A stretch of 63,979 bases of DNA from Pseudomonas floridensis (GCF_002087235.1 NZ_MUIO01000007.1:1-63979), one strand, 5' to 3'; shown: positions 36,732 through 47,124, counted from the first letter of the stretch. Numbers and translations are program-made. Notes: a model not told the origin generated them from the sequence alone.

Positions 36732-37505
36732 TCAGAACGCCGGAACCACGGCGCCTTTGTATTTCTCGATCAGGAAGGCTTTGACTTCAGGGCTGTTCAG
36801 CGCGGCGACCAGCTTTTTCATCGCGTCCGAATCCTTGTTGTCCGGGCGGGCAACCAGAATGTTGGCATAAGGCGATTCGGCACCTTCGATGATCAGCGCG
36901 TCCTTGGTCGGATCAAGCTTGGCGCTCAGCGCGTAGTTGGTGTTGATCAGCGCCAGATCGACCTGAGTCAGCACGCGAGGCAGCGTGGCGGCTTCCAGTT
37001 CGCGGAATTTCAGGTCTTTCGGGTTATTCACCACGTCCGAAGGCTTGGACAGGATGCTGGTCGGGTCCTTCAAGGTGATCAGACCGGCCTTGGCCAGCAG
37101 CAACAGCGCACGACCTTCGTTGGTGGCGTCGTTGGGCAGCGCGACATTGGCACCGTTTGGCAACTCGTCCAGCTTCTTGAATTTGTCCGAATAGGCGCCG
37201 AACGGCTCGACGTGAACCTTGGCCACGGCCACCAGATCGGTGCCCTTGCCCTTGTTGAACTCATCCAGATACGGCTGGTGCTGGAAGAAGTTGGCGTCCA
37301 TGCGCTTCTGCGAGACCTGCACGTTCGGCTGAATGTAATCGTTGAAGACCTTGATGTTCAGGTCCACGCCTTCTTTTTCCAGGGTTGGTTTGACGAACTC
37401 CAGAATCTCGGCGTGCGGCACAGCCGATGCCGCAACGGTCAGGGTTTCGTTGGCCTGTGCGGACAGCGCGGTGACAGCGGCAAATATGGCCAATAGCTTT
37501 TTCAT
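36732..37505 (-). CDS. metQ: D-methionine ABC transporter substrate-binding protein
   Basis: This 257-residue NlpA-family protein binds methionine. Recognisable stretches include TVAASAVPHAEILEFVKPTL and FQHQPYLDEFN. The signal peptide (MKKLLAIFAAVTALSAQA) ends at an AQA-NE site and lacks a lipobox cysteine, so the protein should be soluble in the periplasm rather than lipid-anchored as E. coli MetQ is. It is the last gene of metN-metI-metQ, 52 bp after metI. Confidence 0.93.
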   Translation of the reverse strand: MKKLLAIFAAVTALSAQANETLTVAASAVPHAEILEFVKPTLEKEGVDLNIKVFNDYIQPNVQVSQKRMDANFFQHQPYLDEFNKGKGTDLVAVAKVHVEPFGAYSDKFKKLDELPNGANVALPNDATNEGRALLLLAKAGLITLKDPTSILSKPSDVVNNPKDLKFRELEAATLPRVLTQVDLALINTNYALSAKLDPTKDALIIEGAESPYANILVARPDNKDSDAMKKLVAALNSPEVKAFLIEKYKGAVVPAF

Positions 37506-37557
37506 GCAACAACTCCTTTGAGGCCCGCCTGAGACAGGCCGATGCCAACTGATTCGA

Positions 37558-38232
37558 TCAACGGTGTGTGAAGTGCGCGACGAGCCTGTCGCCGACGGTC
37601 TGCAGAATCTGCACCAGCACCAGCAACAATACGACCGTCACGAACATCACATCGTTCTGGAAGCGTTGATAACCGTAACGAATCGCCAGATCGCCCAGCC
37701 CGCCTGCGCCGACGGCACCGGCCATGGCCGTGAATGACACCAGCGCAATAGCCGTGACCGTGATCGCCGCCAGAATGCCGGGCCGCGCTTCGGGGAGCAG
37801 CGCCTTGAGGATGATCTGCCTGGTAGTCGCGCCCATCGCTTGCGTGGCTTCGATGATGCCGCGATCCACCTCGCGCAACGCCGTTTCCACCAGCCGTGCG
37901 AAGAACGGCGTGGCACCCGCGATCAGCGGCGGCAGCGTACCCAGAATGCCCAGCGAGGTGCCGGTGATGATCTCGGTCAGTGGCATCATCACGATCAGCA
38001 GGATGATGAACGGCAAGGCGCGCAGCATGTTCACGATCAGCCCGACCGTGGCGTACAGCTGTTTGTGTTCCAGCAGCTGGCGCGGTGAAGTCAGGAACAT
38101 CAGCACGCCCAGCGGCAGGCCGAGCAGGATGGTGAAGCCCAGCGACACACTCAGCATGATCAGGGTATCGCCGGTGGCAACCCAGATCTCGTACCAGTCG
38201 ACGTTGGAGAACAGATTCAGAAAAGCGTCCAT
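37558..38232 (-). CDS. metI: Methionine ABC transporter permease
   Basis: This 224-residue permease has five to six membrane helices and the binding-protein-dependent transport EAA-type loop (EATQAMGATTRQIILKALLPEARPG), which contacts MetN. The start overlaps the metN stop by one base (TGATG), so the genes are translationally coupled. Two permeases would flank the MetN dimer. Confidence 0.95.
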   Translation of the reverse strand: MDAFLNLFSNVDWYEIWVATGDTLIMLSVSLGFTILLGLPLGVLMFLTSPRQLLEHKQLYATVGLIVNMLRALPFIILLIVMMPLTEIITGTSLGILGTLPPLIAGATPFFARLVETALREVDRGIIEATQAMGATTRQIILKALLPEARPGILAAITVTAIALVSFTAMAGAVGAGGLGDLAIRYGYQRFQNDVMFVTVVLLLVLVQILQTVGDRLVAHFTHR

Positions 38233-39239
38233 CAGCGCAGCACCTCCATATGAACATCAGCGGCGGTGAAGCGGGCGAAGGCAGCGTCCATGTCGCCGCC
38301 GGTGATGGCCAGCGTCAGTTGCCCGTAAGGCGTGTCCTTGATGCGGTCGATGCGACCGGCCAGGATGCTGTAATCCACGCCGGTCTCACGAGCGACGGTG
38401 CCCAGCAGCGGCGCATAGGTCGCATCGCCCTGGAAGGTCAGGCGCACGATACGGCCCTGCACATGGGCGAAGTCATCGCGTTGCTCGTTCTCATCGATCT
38501 GCTCGTCTTCCTGCACGAAGCGCTTGGTGGTCGGGTGTTGCGGATGCAGAAACACATCGGCCACGTTGCCCTGCTCGACGATCACGCCGGCGTCCATGAC
38601 CGCGACCTGATCACAGACGCGACGGATCACGTCCATCTCGTGGGTGATCAGGACAATGGTCAGTTTCAGTTCGCGGTTGATCTCGGCCAGCAATTGCAGG
38701 ACCGACGCAGTGGTCTGCGGGTCCAGTGCGCTGGTGGCTTCGTCGCACAGCAGAATCTTCGGCTTGGTCGCCAGGGCGCGGGCGATGCCGACACGCTGTT
38801 TCTGGCCGCCGGACAGCTGCGCCGGGTATTTTTTCGCGTGGTCGGACAGGCCGACCCGCTCCAGCAGCTGCGCTACGCGCTGGTCGATCTCACTGCGCGG
38901 CATGTCGCCTGCCAGGGTCAGTGGCATGGCAACGTTGTCGGCCACAGTCCTGGACGCCAGCAGGTTGAAGTGCTGGAAAATCATCCCGACCTGCTGACGG
39001 AAGCGCCGCAGACCATTGGCATCGAGCGCCGTGACGTCTTCGCCATCGACCACGATCTGTCCGCCACTCGGCGTTTCCAGACGGTTGATCAGGCGCAGCA
39101 GCGTACTTTTGCCGGCGCCGGAATGGCCGATCAGGCCGAACACCTGACCGTTTTCGACACGCAGGCTGGTGGGGTGCAGGGCCGGAATTTCCTTGCCTGC
39201 CACCCGATAGGTTTTGTGGACGTTATGAAACTCGATCAC
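38232..39239 (-). CDS. metN: Methionine ABC transporter ATP-binding protein
   Basis: This 335-residue ATPase has Walker [10 protein letters not shown] near residue 38, the signature LSGGQKQR, Walker [13 protein letters not shown], and a C-terminal NIL (ACT-like) regulatory domain from about residue 250 that in E. coli binds methionine and inhibits transport. The GTG start at 39239 ([11 protein letters not shown] follows) fits family N-termini; a longer frame from 39332 is not supported. Confidence 0.95.
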   Translation of the reverse strand: MIEFHNVHKTYRVAGKEIPALHPTSLRVENGQVFGLIGHSGAGKSTLLRLINRLETPSGGQIVVDGEDVTALDANGLRRFRQQVGMIFQHFNLLASRTVADNVAMPLTLAGDMPRSEIDQRVAQLLERVGLSDHAKKYPAQLSGGQKQRVGIARALATKPKILLCDEATSALDPQTTASVLQLLAEINRELKLTIVLITHEMDVIRRVCDQVAVMDAGVIVEQGNVADVFLHPQHPTTKRFVQEDEQIDENEQRDDFAHVQGRIVRLTFQGDATYAPLLGTVARETGVDYSILAGRIDRIKDTPYGQLTLAITGGDMDAAFARFTAADVHMEVLR

Positions 39240-39549
39240 GGAGCGAACCTTGTGGGGGCGCGTTAAAAAATCAGCGCAGCGGACGTGGCCCGCTTGCTTC
39301 GTTACCTCGGCCGGATTGAGCCGGGCGCGCATTTTAGCCTGTCCGGCCCGCTGTGCTTAGCATTTATTTACAGGTAGGGCTGCTTAACGGACATAACGCG
39401 ACCGCTGGTGCAAAAGGCCGGAAAATAAACGGAACGGCTGTTTTTTACCCCGGTCACTTCATGGATACCGTGATTTCCCGCGTACGCCAGGGAAGTCGTA
39501 TTCAGCGAACCCAACTCAATGATTGGGTCGAAAATGAGGAGCTTTTCCG
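39240..39549. other. Divergent metN-katE control region
   Basis: This 310-bp gap holds the promoters for metNIQ (minus) and the catalase (plus). I recognise no operator with confidence. GAGGAG lies before the catalase start. A 74-codon open frame inside it has no family features and overlaps the catalase start, so I do not call it. Confidence 0.5.
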
Positions 39550-41700
39550 ATGGCTAGCGAGAAAAACCCGCCTGTGACCGAACCGTCCAAGAGCGAATTG
39601 GCCGGCACCGACACACTGGATCGTGGCAACACCAACGCTAAACTGGACAGCCTTGAGCAGTTCCGTTCCGACGCGACCCAACAGGCACTGCGCACCAATC
39701 AGGGCGTGAAGATTGCCGACAACCAGAACACCCTTAAAGTGGGCAGCCGCGGCCCGTCACTGCTCGAAGATTTCATCATGCGTGAAAAGATCACGCACTT
39801 TGACCATGAGCGTATCCCGGAGCGTATCGTCCACGCCCGGGGTACTGCCGCGCATGGTTATTTCCAGACCTATGAAGACCAGGGCGCGCTGAGCAAGGCA
39901 GGTTTCCTGCGTGATCCGGGCAAGAAAACCCCGGTGTTCGTGCGTTTCTCCACCGTGCAGGGCCCGCGTGGTTCGGGCGACACCGTGCGTGACGTGCGCG
40001 GCTTTGCGGTCAAGTTCTACACCGACGAAGGCAACTTCGATCTGGTGGGCAACAACATGCCGATCTTCTTCATCCAGGACGCCATCAAGTTTCCGGACTT
40101 CGTGCACGCGGTGAAGCCTGAGCCGCACAATGAAATCCCTACCGGCGGTTCGGCACACGACACTTTCTGGGACTTCGTGTCTCTGGTGCCTGAGTCGGCG
40201 CACATGGTGCTGTGGACCATGTCCGACCGTGCGATTCCGAAAAGCCTGCGCACCATGCAGGGCTTCGGTATTCACACCTTCCGCATGATCAACACCGAAG
40301 GCAAATCCAGCTTCGTGAAGTTCCACTGGAAGCCGAAGTTCGGCGTCTGCTCGCTGGTCTGGGATGAAGCCCAGAAGCTGGCCGGCAAGGACACCGACTT
40401 CCATCGCCGCGACCTGTGGGAGTCCATCGAGATGGGCGACTACCCGGAATGGGAGCTGGGCGTACAGATCGTGTCCGAGGAAGACGAGCACAAGTTCGAC
40501 TTCGACCTGCTGGACCCAACCAAAATCATTCCCGAGGAACTGGTGCCAGTCACCCCACTGGGCAAAATGGTCCTCAACCGTAACCCGGACAACTACTTCG
40601 CCGAGACCGAGCAGGTTGCGTTCTGCCCGGGCCACGTCGTGCCAGGTATCGACTTTTCCAACGACCCACTGTTGCAAGGTCGTCTGTTCTCCTACACCGA
40701 CACACAGATCAGCCGTCTGGGTGGGCCGAACTTCCACGAGATCCCGATCAACCGTCCGGTGTCGCCGAACCATAACGGTCAGCGTGACGCGCAGCATCGC
40801 ACCACCATCGACAAGGGTCGCGCTTCCTACGAGCCGAACTCCATCGATGGCGGCTGGCCGAAGGAAACCCCGGCAGCCGCCGTGGACGGCGGTTTCGAGA
40901 CCTATCCGGAGCGCGTCGAAGCGCACAAGGTACGCGAGCGCAGCGAGTCGTTCGGTGACCACTTCTCCCAGGCCACGCTGTTCTTCAACAGCATGAGCCA
41001 TCACGAGAAAGAGCACATCATCGCGGCGTACAGCTTCGAGTTGGGCAAGGTCGAGCGCGAGTACATCCGTGCCCGTCAGGTCAACGAGATTCTGGCCAAC
41101 ATCGACCTCGAACTGGCCGGCCGTGTTGCTGCGAACCTTGGTTTGCCAGCGCCGACCGCACGCACTGTTCCAGCCAGCAAGGCATCCGTTAAGCCGTCGC
41201 CAGCGCTGAGTCAGGACAATCTGCTGTCGGGCGACATCGTTTCGCGCAAGGTCGCGATCCTGGTTGCCGATGGTGTTGACGGCAAGGCCGTGGAAACGAT
41301 GAAAGCGGCGCTGGAAGCCAAAGGCGCACACGCCAAGGTGCTCGGCCCGACATCGGCTCCCGTCAAGACGGCCGATGGCAAGAGCCTGCCGGTCGATGCC
41401 TCAGCGGAAGGTCTTCCATCCGTAGCGTTCGATGCGGTGTTCGTGCCGGGTGGTACGGCGTCGGTTAAAGCGTTGAGCACTGACGGTGTGGCGCTGCACT
41501 TCATTCTGGAAGCCTACAAGCACCTCAAGGCTATCTCCCTCGCCGGAGAAGCCAAGGATCTGCTGACGCTGCTGCGTCTGGAAGAAGATGCCGGTCTGCT
41601 CTGCGTATCGGATAGCGCCTCGTTCGAAGCGTTCTTCGATGCCATCGCCCAGCACCGCGTCTGGGCTCGTGAGCCGAAAGCCAAGGCTGTTCCTGCCTAA
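39550..41700 (+). CDS. katE: Large-subunit catalase (HPII/KatE type)
   Basis: This 716-residue haem catalase disproportionates H2O2. The catalytic histidine lies in [14 protein letters not shown] (near residue 95), the conserved Asn in [11 protein letters not shown], and the haem-ligand tyrosine in [16 protein letters not shown]-terminal flavodoxin/class I glutaminase-like domain from about residue 565 ([13 protein letters not shown]) marks the large clade-2 form. There is no signal peptide. Large-subunit catalases are usually RpoS-dependent; no such promoter is clear here. Confidence 0.96.
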   Translation: MASEKNPPVTEPSKSELAGTDTLDRGNTNAKLDSLEQFRSDATQQALRTNQGVKIADNQNTLKVGSRGPSLLEDFIMREKITHFDHERIPERIVHARGTAAHGYFQTYEDQGALSKAGFLRDPGKKTPVFVRFSTVQGPRGSGDTVRDVRGFAVKFYTDEGNFDLVGNNMPIFFIQDAIKFPDFVHAVKPEPHNEIPTGGSAHDTFWDFVSLVPESAHMVLWTMSDRAIPKSLRTMQGFGIHTFRMINTEGKSSFVKFHWKPKFGVCSLVWDEAQKLAGKDTDFHRRDLWESIEMGDYPEWELGVQIVSEEDEHKFDFDLLDPTKIIPEELVPVTPLGKMVLNRNPDNYFAETEQVAFCPGHVVPGIDFSNDPLLQGRLFSYTDTQISRLGGPNFHEIPINRPVSPNHNGQRDAQHRTTIDKGRASYEPNSIDGGWPKETPAAAVDGGFETYPERVEAHKVRERSESFGDHFSQATLFFNSMSHHEKEHIIAAYSFELGKVEREYIRARQVNEILANIDLELAGRVAANLGLPAPTARTVPASKASVKPSPALSQDNLLSGDIVSRKVAILVADGVDGKAVETMKAALEAKGAHAKVLGPTSAPVKTADGKSLPVDASAEGLPSVAFDAVFVPGGTASVKALSTDGVALHFILEAYKHLKAISLAGEAKDLLTLLRLEEDAGLLCVSDSASFEAFFDAIAQHRVWAREPKAKAVPA

Positions 41701-41720
41701 ACGTAGTTGCCCAGGCGCCT

Positions 41721-41751
41721 ACTCCCCTCGTCCGCACAGGACGAGGGGAGT
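41721..41751 (+). terminator. Hairpin after katE
   Basis: ACTCCCCTCGTCC (41721-41733) pairs with GGACGAGGGGAGT (41739-41751), a 13-bp perfect stem with a five-base loop, 20 bp after the catalase stop. Only two T residues follow the stem. Confidence 0.65.
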
Positions 41752-41786
41752 TCACTCCGCGGCTTAGGCGTTACTGTCGAATAGAA

Positions 41787-41815
41787 AACACCGGCCTCAA
41801 GGGCCGGTGTTTTTT
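41787..41815 (+). terminator. Rho-independent terminator after katE
   Basis: AACACCGGCC pairs with GGCCGGTGTT and is followed by a run of T (TTTTTT). This is the canonical terminator of the catalase transcript, backing up the first hairpin. Confidence 0.88.
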
Positions 41816-41839
41816 GGGCGGTGATCAGGTAAAAACGTC

Positions 41840-41872
41840 GCTTTATCTGCCCACGACGTGGGCAGATAAAGC
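41840..41872 (-). terminator. Terminator of the lipoprotein gene
   Basis: GCTTTATCTGCCCAC and GTGGGCAGATAAAGC form a perfect 15-bp stem with a three-base loop. On the minus strand it is followed by GACGTTTTTACC. It lies 7 bp after the stop of the lipoprotein gene at 41879. Confidence 0.75.
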
Positions 41873-41878
41873 ATTCGA

Positions 41879-42595
41879 CTACGACTTGGCCGGCGTCAGG
41901 ACGATGCTGGCTTTTTCATTGCGCTCGATCTGACGACGCAATTGCAGTTCGAAATCCGGATTGATCTTCACCACGCGTTTGGTCAGCAAGGTCGCCAGCC
42001 ACGGGTAATCGTCAGTACGCGGCACGCTCATCAGCACATCACAGTTGAATGCCACGGTATCTGCCGCGATGTCATCCAGTTGCCGACGCAGCTTTGGCAT
42101 GTCGCCGATCTGCAGTTCGATGGTGGTGCTGGGAGCCGAAGGATCGACCAGTTTCGCCACGCGACGCGCTTCGGCTTCGCGCAGTTCAGCTTCCGCCTTC
42201 TCCAGCTCAGCCTTGCGTGCATGCGCAATGGCGCCGTTCACGCCGCTGGTGAGGGCCGGAGCCTTGGGCATCAAGGCGCGTGCGCGGCTCAAGGCATTGG
42301 CTGCTGCGTTCATATCGCCTTTTTGCAGGCCGATCTGGCTGCGGCTCAGGTAAGCCTCGGCCAGTCGCCGCTGAAAAGCTTCCAGGCGAATATCGGTGGG
42401 CGCGGCGGCCTGCAGTGCCGCGAGCTGATCTTCGGCGGTCGCCAGCTCGTTGCTGGTGATGCTTTGATCGAGCTGTGCGAACCCGCTTGGCTGAGGTTCT
42501 GCCACGGGCGTCTCGACGGTGGGCGCACTCTGACACGCACCCAACAGGATGGAAAAGGCGATCAGCAGCAGATAGCGTGGGGCGAACGGCTTCAT
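41879..42595 (-). CDS. Hypothetical lipoprotein (PA5502-like)
   Basis: This 238-residue protein has a lipobox (LLGAC, Cys21). After a Pro/Ala/Glu linker, TPR-like helical pairs (LATAEDQLAALQAAAPTD) and a charged coiled coil (HARKAELEKAEAELREAEARR) follow. The function is unknown. It sits 38 bp downstream of znuB on the same strand, like PA5502 beside znuB in P. aeruginosa, so zinc-linked expression is possible. The two cysteines beyond the lipid site do not suggest an enzyme. Confidence 0.8.
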   Translation of the reverse strand: MKPFAPRYLLLIAFSILLGACQSAPTVETPVAEPQPSGFAQLDQSITSNELATAEDQLAALQAAAPTDIRLEAFQRRLAEAYLSRSQIGLQKGDMNAAANALSRARALMPKAPALTSGVNGAIAHARKAELEKAEAELREAEARRVAKLVDPSAPSTTIELQIGDMPKLRRQLDDIAADTVAFNCDVLMSVPRTDDYPWLATLLTKRVVKINPDFELQLRRQIERNEKASIVLTPAKS

Positions 42596-42633
42596 TCCTG
42601 CGATTCTCTAATTTGCGCAAAAAACGAGCAAGT

Positions 42634-43422
42634 CTACACCGCTCGCTTGGGGAGAACAAAGCTGAGCAAGAACAACGCCGCAGCGGATACCACTATAGAC
42701 GGTCCGGCGGGGGTGTCCTTGAACCACGATAACGATAGTCCGATACACACCGCAGTCACGCCCAGCAGGCTCGCGCCCAGTGCCATCTGCTCCGGCGAGC
42801 GAGCGTGACGTTGTGCCGCAGCCGCCGGAATGATCAGCAGCGAGGTGATCAGCAGAACACCGACGATTTTCATCGCCACGGCGATCACCACCGCGATCAA
42901 CAGCATCAGCGCCATGCGCAGCGCGGCGACCGGCAGGCCTTCGACTTTCGCCAGTTCTTCATGCACGGTCACTGCCAGCAGCGGTCGCCACAGCGCTATG
43001 ATCATCACCAGCACCAACGCGCTTGCGCCCAGAATCCAGGCCAGATCGGTCGGGCTGATCGCCAGCAGATCACCGAACAGGTAGGCCATCAGGTCGATGC
43101 GCACTTCGTGCATGAAGCTCAGCACCACAAGGCCCAATGACAGCGTGCTCGGCGCGAGAATCCCCAGCAATGTATCCGACGCCAAGGGCTGGCGCTGTTG
43201 CAGGGTAACCAGCAGCACCGCCAGCAGCAGGCAGCCGCAGGTCACGGCGATGGTCGGACTGACATCCAGCAGAAAGCCCAGCGCTACGCCAAGCAAGGCC
43301 GCATGAGAAAGGGTGTCGCCAAAATACGCCATGCGTCGCCAGACCACGAACGACCCCAGCGGGCCAGCGACCACAGCCAGAGCCAGGCCTGCGAGCAAGG
43401 CGTACAGTAGAAAATCAGCCAT
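42634..43422 (-). CDS. znuB: Zinc ABC transporter permease
   Basis: This 262-residue inner-membrane permease of the ABC-3 family has about eight helices ([42 protein letters not shown] at the N-terminus). It forms the channel of the zinc importer with ZnuC and ZnuA. The start at 43422 overlaps the znuC end by 8 bp. It is the last step of the zur-znuC-znuB run. Confidence 0.95.
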   Translation of the reverse strand: MADFLLYALLAGLALAVVAGPLGSFVVWRRMAYFGDTLSHAALLGVALGFLLDVSPTIAVTCGCLLLAVLLVTLQQRQPLASDTLLGILAPSTLSLGLVVLSFMHEVRIDLMAYLFGDLLAISPTDLAWILGASALVLVMIIALWRPLLAVTVHEELAKVEGLPVAALRMALMLLIAVVIAVAMKIVGVLLITSLLIIPAAAAQRHARSPEQMALGASLLGVTAVCIGLSLSWFKDTPAGPSIVVSAAALFLLSFVLPKRAV

Positions 43423-44212
43423 GCTTGCAGCTGTCTCCGTGAACATGAGTGTGGGAATGTGCAGCAGCGTTCGAAGGCGCGCTGACCACCTCGCCATGCA
43501 GGTCATGGGCGTGGTCGTGGTGATGGTGATAGATCGCCAGACTCTGCGCATTCTTGCCGAACAGCTCGACGAACGCCGGGTCATGGCTGACCTGCTCGGG
43601 GTGTCCGGAACAGCAGACATGCCGGTTGAGGCATACCACCTGGTCGGTGGTGCTCATCACCAGGTGCAGATCGTGGGACACCATCAGCACCCCGCACTGA
43701 TGACGGTCGCGCAGACGGGTAATCAGGCTATACAGCTCGGCCTGTCCGGCTACATCGACACCCTGAACCGGCTCGTCGAGCACCAGCAGTTCGGGTTTGC
43801 GCAACAAGGCTCGGGCCAGCAGGACGCGCTGCATTTCGCCGCCGGAGATCCCCTGAAGCGGACTGTCGATGACCTTCTCGGCCCCGACTTCTTCCAAAGC
43901 GGTCATGGCGGCAGCGCGGTCAACGCCGGGGACCAGACGCAGAAAGCGCAGCACGGACAACGGCAGAGTCTGGTCCACATGCAGCTTTTGCGGCATGTAG
44001 CCGATGCGCAGCTTCGGCTTGCGCCACACGCTGCCGGCGTCGGGCTTGAGCAAGCCCAGCACCGCACGCACCAGCGTGGTCTTGCCCGCGCCGTTGGGGC
44101 CGATCAGCGTAACGATCTCACCCGGCCTGACGCTCAGGTGAATGTTGTCGAGCACGTTTTGCCCGGACAGCGTGACGGCCACCTGCTCCAGGCGAATCAG
44201 CGCATCACTCAT
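43415..44212 (-). CDS. znuC: Zinc ABC transporter ATP-binding protein
   Basis: This 265-residue ATPase powers zinc import. Walker A is GPNGAGKTT, the signature is ISGGEMQR, and Walker B is [12 protein letters not shown]. The C-terminus is His-rich ([20 protein letters not shown]), a likely zinc-binding tail. The start at 44212 overlaps the zur stop by one base (TGATG), and the end overlaps znuB, so the three are tightly coupled. Confidence 0.95.
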   Translation of the reverse strand: MSDALIRLEQVAVTLSGQNVLDNIHLSVRPGEIVTLIGPNGAGKTTLVRAVLGLLKPDAGSVWRKPKLRIGYMPQKLHVDQTLPLSVLRFLRLVPGVDRAAAMTALEEVGAEKVIDSPLQGISGGEMQRVLLARALLRKPELLVLDEPVQGVDVAGQAELYSLITRLRDRHQCGVLMVSHDLHLVMSTTDQVVCLNRHVCCSGHPEQVSHDPAFVELFGKNAQSLAIYHHHHDHAHDLHGEVVSAPSNAAAHSHTHVHGDSCKHG

Positions 44213-44694
44213 CAGGCCGCCTTGCAGCCAGCGCAGATCCCGACGATTTCGACCGTCTGGCCTTCGACATCGAAGCCGACCTCTGCCGCAGCACTGATCA
44301 CGGCATTGCTGATCGCCGTGTGTTGCAGTTCGATGGCGGCATGGCATTCACGGCAGATCAGGAACTGGCCCTGATGCGCGTGGGTCGGGTGGTTGCAGCC
44401 GGTGAAGGCGTTGAGCGAAGCGATTCGATGAACCAGGCCGTTTTCCAGCAGGAAATCCAGGGCGCGGTAAACGGTCGGCGGTGCAGCGCGGCGACCGTCT
44501 TCATCACTCAGCACCGCCAGGATGTCGTAGGCACCCAGCGGCTTGTGACTTTGCCAGACCAGCTCCAGAACGCGACGGCGCAGAGCCGTCAGGCGCAGAC
44601 CCTGTTTGGCGCACAGGGCATCGGCTTCGGCGAGGGCCGAATGCACGCAATGGGAGTGATCATGAGGGCGACTAGCCAGTGGTGTATTGGGCAT
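44212..44694 (-). CDS. zur: Zinc uptake regulator Zur (Fur family)
   Basis: This 160-residue Fur-family repressor has the winged-helix region ([36 protein letters not shown]) and the zinc-binding CRECH and CAGC cysteines. With zinc bound it represses zinc-uptake genes. It heads the zur-znuC-znuB run and is divergent from znuA, with a Zur-box-like site in the 58-bp gap, so it probably represses itself. Confidence 0.95.
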   Translation of the reverse strand: MPNTPLASRPHDHSHCVHSALAEADALCAKQGLRLTALRRRVLELVWQSHKPLGAYDILAVLSDEDGRRAAPPTVYRALDFLLENGLVHRIASLNAFTGCNHPTHAHQGQFLICRECHAAIELQHTAISNAVISAAAEVGFDVEGQTVEIVGICAGCKAA

Positions 44695-44718
44695 GAGCAG
44701 CGACGATATTTGCCAGAG

Positions 44719-44737
44719 ACGTTATTATGTTACCTGT
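44719..44737. promoter_or_regulatory. Candidate Zur box between zur and znuA
   Basis: GTTATTATGTTAC (44721-44733) agrees with GTTATANTATAAC at nine of twelve defined positions and lies in the short divergent gap. It could control both transcripts. Confidence 0.6.
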
Positions 44738-44752
44738 TCCTGCCCTCTATGA

Positions 44753-45706
44753 GTGTTTTACGTGCGCCGTCTTCTTAAGCTTTTTGTCGTTTTGTGGATC
44801 AGTCTGCTGACTGTTCCTGTCGTCCAGGCCGAGGTCAACGTGCTGACCAGCATCAAGCCGATCCAGTTGATTGCTGTGGCTGTACAGGACGGCGTGGGTA
44901 CGCCGCAGGTGCTGCTGCCGCCGGGTGCCTCGCCGCATAACTACGCGCTGCGGCCATCCGACGTACGGCGCGTGCGCGATGCGCAGTTGTTCTACTGGAT
45001 CGGACCGGGGATGGAGACGTTTCTGCCTCGTGTGCTCCAGGGTCGCAGCCTGCCTTCGGTGGCTGTGCAATCGTTGCCGGGCATGCATTTGCGTCATTTC
45101 GGCGCGGACAATGCTTCTCATGATGATCATGACCACGACGATCACGATCATGACGTCGATGAGCATGATCATGACCACATGCCGGGCAGCCTGGACTCGC
45201 ACCTGTGGCTTTCGACGGTCAATGCCCGGGTGATCGCGGCCAGGATGGCGTCGGATCTCAGCGCGGCAGACCCGGCCAATGCCGCACGTTATGCCAGCAA
45301 TGCTGCGGCGTTCGCCAAGCGTCTGGATGCGCTGGATGAGCGCGTCGGCAAGCAACTGAACGCGGTATCGGGCAAGCCGTTTTTCGTCTTCCACGAAGCG
45401 TTCGATTATTTCGAAGAGGCCTATGGCATCAAGCACGCAGGCGTTTTTGCGATTGCTGCGGAAATCCAGCCGGGTGCCCAGCACGTGGCGGCGATGCGCG
45501 AGCGTCTGAAAGCGGTCGGCAAGACGTGCGTATTCAGCGAACCGCCCTTGCGGCCGCGTCTGGCGGAAACCCTGAGCGCCGGTCTTCCGGTAAAGCTTGC
45601 CGAGCTGGACGCGCTGGGTGGCTACACGCCAGCGACCGCGCAGGGTTACGAGCAGGTGGTGCAAAAGCTGGCGGATGATCTGGCCGGGTGCTTGGCGGGC
45701 GTTTGA
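44753..45706 (+). CDS. znuA: Zinc ABC transporter substrate-binding protein
   Basis: This 317-residue periplasmic binding protein has a signal peptide (LLKLFVVLWISLLTVPVVQA) and a cluster A-I fold. A His/Asp-rich loop (DDHDHDDHDHDVDEHDHDHM, from about residue 122) probably collects zinc for the binding site. Additional ligands lie in ASPHNYALRPSD and SHLWLS. The GTG start at 44753 is uncertain; GTG 44762 is possible and still keeps the signal peptide. Confidence 0.93.
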   Translation: MFYVRRLLKLFVVLWISLLTVPVVQAEVNVLTSIKPIQLIAVAVQDGVGTPQVLLPPGASPHNYALRPSDVRRVRDAQLFYWIGPGMETFLPRVLQGRSLPSVAVQSLPGMHLRHFGADNASHDDHDHDDHDHDVDEHDHDHMPGSLDSHLWLSTVNARVIAARMASDLSAADPANAARYASNAAAFAKRLDALDERVGKQLNAVSGKPFFVFHEAFDYFEEAYGIKHAGVFAIAAEIQPGAQHVAAMRERLKAVGKTCVFSEPPLRPRLAETLSAGLPVKLAELDALGGYTPATAQGYEQVVQKLADDLAGCLAGV

Positions 45707-45727
45707 GCATCGGTTGATCGCACCTAT

Positions 45728-45763
45728 GTTCCGCGCCACATTCGCTGAATGTGACGCGGAACA
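45728..45763. terminator. Hairpin between znuA and thrB
   Basis: TGTTCCGCG-CACATTC pairs with GAATGTG-CGCGGAACA, a long stem with one internal mismatch, between convergent genes. No strong T-run is seen. Confidence 0.6.
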
Positions 45764-45776
45764 CGGGAATGATCAT

Positions 45777-46727
45777 TTACAACGCGAACGGCAAAGCAAT
45801 GTGCGTTTCCTGACGTTGGGCCAGGCGCCGTTCGAACTCCACCGGATCGTGAATCAGCACGTCCTGTCCGGCAAAGGTTTCTGCCGCGATCAGGCGTGAT
45901 AGCCAGAAACGCACGCAGCCAACGCGCAGCATAGTCGGCCACAGCTTCGACTCGGCGGCGTTGAAGGGCCGCAGGGCTGCATAGGCACCCAGCATGGCGC
46001 GGGCGCGCACCGGATCGATCTGGCCGTCCTCGCGCGAACACCAGTCATTGAGCGCGATCGCCAGGTCATAGAGCATCGGCCCCGAACAGGCATTATAGAA
46101 ATCGATCACTCCGGTCAGGTGCGTGCCTTCGAACAGCACGTTGTCGCGAAACATGTCTGCGTGCAGGTTGGCGCGCGGTAGCGCCAGAATCTGCGGCTTG
46201 AGGTCTTCGATTTCCTGTAGCGATTTGTCCAGCAACACTCTCTGCTGCTCGCCCAGGTGCGACAGGAAATTACGCCCCTCGCTCAGCATCCAGTCCAGGC
46301 CACGGTCGGTCCTGCGCTCCAGCACCTGGTCGCGTGTCGCCAGATGCAGGTTGGCCAGCAGCTCGCCGATCTGCGCGCAATGCTGGGTGTTCGGCTGGCT
46401 GATGTGCTTGCCCGGCAGACGCGGCTGCAACAGCGCCGGTTTGCCCGCCAGCTCGCGCAGTGCCTGGCCGTCCGTGGTGCGCAAGGCGTACGGCACCGGC
46501 AGGTCGGCGTCGTGCAGCACATCCAGAAGCTCGATGAAGAACGGCATCTCCTGCACCGGCCCACGCTCGACCAGCGTCAGAACGAACTCGCCCTGCTCCA
46601 GACTGATGAAGTAGTTGGTGTTTTCGCTACCGGCGGCAATGCCTTGAAAGTCGCGCAGACGGCCGAGCCCGTAAGGGGCGAGAAATGTTTCCAGCTCGGG
46701 CCGAGCCAGTGGGGTAAAAACGGACAT
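45777..46727 (-). CDS. thrB: Homoserine kinase (APH-type, ThrB)
   Basis: This 316-residue protein has the aminoglycoside-phosphotransferase fold used as homoserine kinase by pseudomonads. The catalytic motif LPRANLHADMFRDNVLF is near residue 185 and the DFG-like GVIDFYNACSG follows. It phosphorylates homoserine in threonine synthesis. The start at 46727 (MSVFTPLARPELETF) is chosen because an upstream extension to 47126 overlaps the DUF2782 gene. Confidence 0.93.
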   Translation of the reverse strand: MSVFTPLARPELETFLAPYGLGRLRDFQGIAAGSENTNYFISLEQGEFVLTLVERGPVQEMPFFIELLDVLHDADLPVPYALRTTDGQALRELAGKPALLQPRLPGKHISQPNTQHCAQIGELLANLHLATRDQVLERRTDRGLDWMLSEGRNFLSHLGEQQRVLLDKSLQEIEDLKPQILALPRANLHADMFRDNVLFEGTHLTGVIDFYNACSGPMLYDLAIALNDWCSREDGQIDPVRARAMLGAYAALRPFNAAESKLWPTMLRVGCVRFWLSRLIAAETFAGQDVLIHDPVEFERRLAQRQETHIALPFAL

Positions 46728-46762
46728 ATCGGGACTGCCAGCGATTGAGTGAATGTAGGGTA

Positions 46763-47050
46763 TTACCAGCTGAATATTTCCCACTGCGGGATCAGCATGT
46801 CCGGTTGGTCCGAACGAATGAAGTTGGGGCTTGTACCATCGGCGCGCACCAGAAAATAGGGTTTGCCATGCTTGGGCGTGATCTTCACCGCATAGAGAAA
46901 GCCATTCTGGCGATATTCCTGAATGGTCTTGTCGCCGTCGGTGCGGATTGTGACGTCCGGTGCCGGTGACGGCGAATCCTCGGCGCAGAATGCAGCCAAA
47001 GGGCAGATGACCAACAAGCCCGCCAACAACAGTCGATTTGCCGTGCGCAT
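46763..47050 (-). CDS. DUF2782 protein
   Basis: This 95-residue protein has a signal peptide (MRTANRLLLAGLLVICPLAAFCA) and a short mature domain (DVTIRTDGDKTIQEYRQNGFLYAVKITPK) that matches DUF2782. The function is unknown. It lies 35 bp before thrB on the same strand and is divergent from polA. The same neighbourhood is seen in P. aeruginosa. Confidence 0.88.
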   Translation of the reverse strand: MRTANRLLLAGLLVICPLAAFCAEDSPSPAPDVTIRTDGDKTIQEYRQNGFLYAVKITPKHGKPYFLVRADGTSPNFIRSDQPDMLIPQWEIFSW

Positions 47051-47124
47051 GATAACCTTGTCCCTTTGTCGTCAATGGTCCTCGCATTCTAGCGCCGACC
47101 CCGCCGAAAAGGTTGATTCTGCTC

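Noticed and set aside
39353..39577. 74-codon frame just before katE
   Set aside because: It overlaps the katE start, lacks a ribosome binding site and has no family features.
39757..41331. 524-codon open frame antisense to katE
   Set aside because: Shadow of a well-supported catalase gene.
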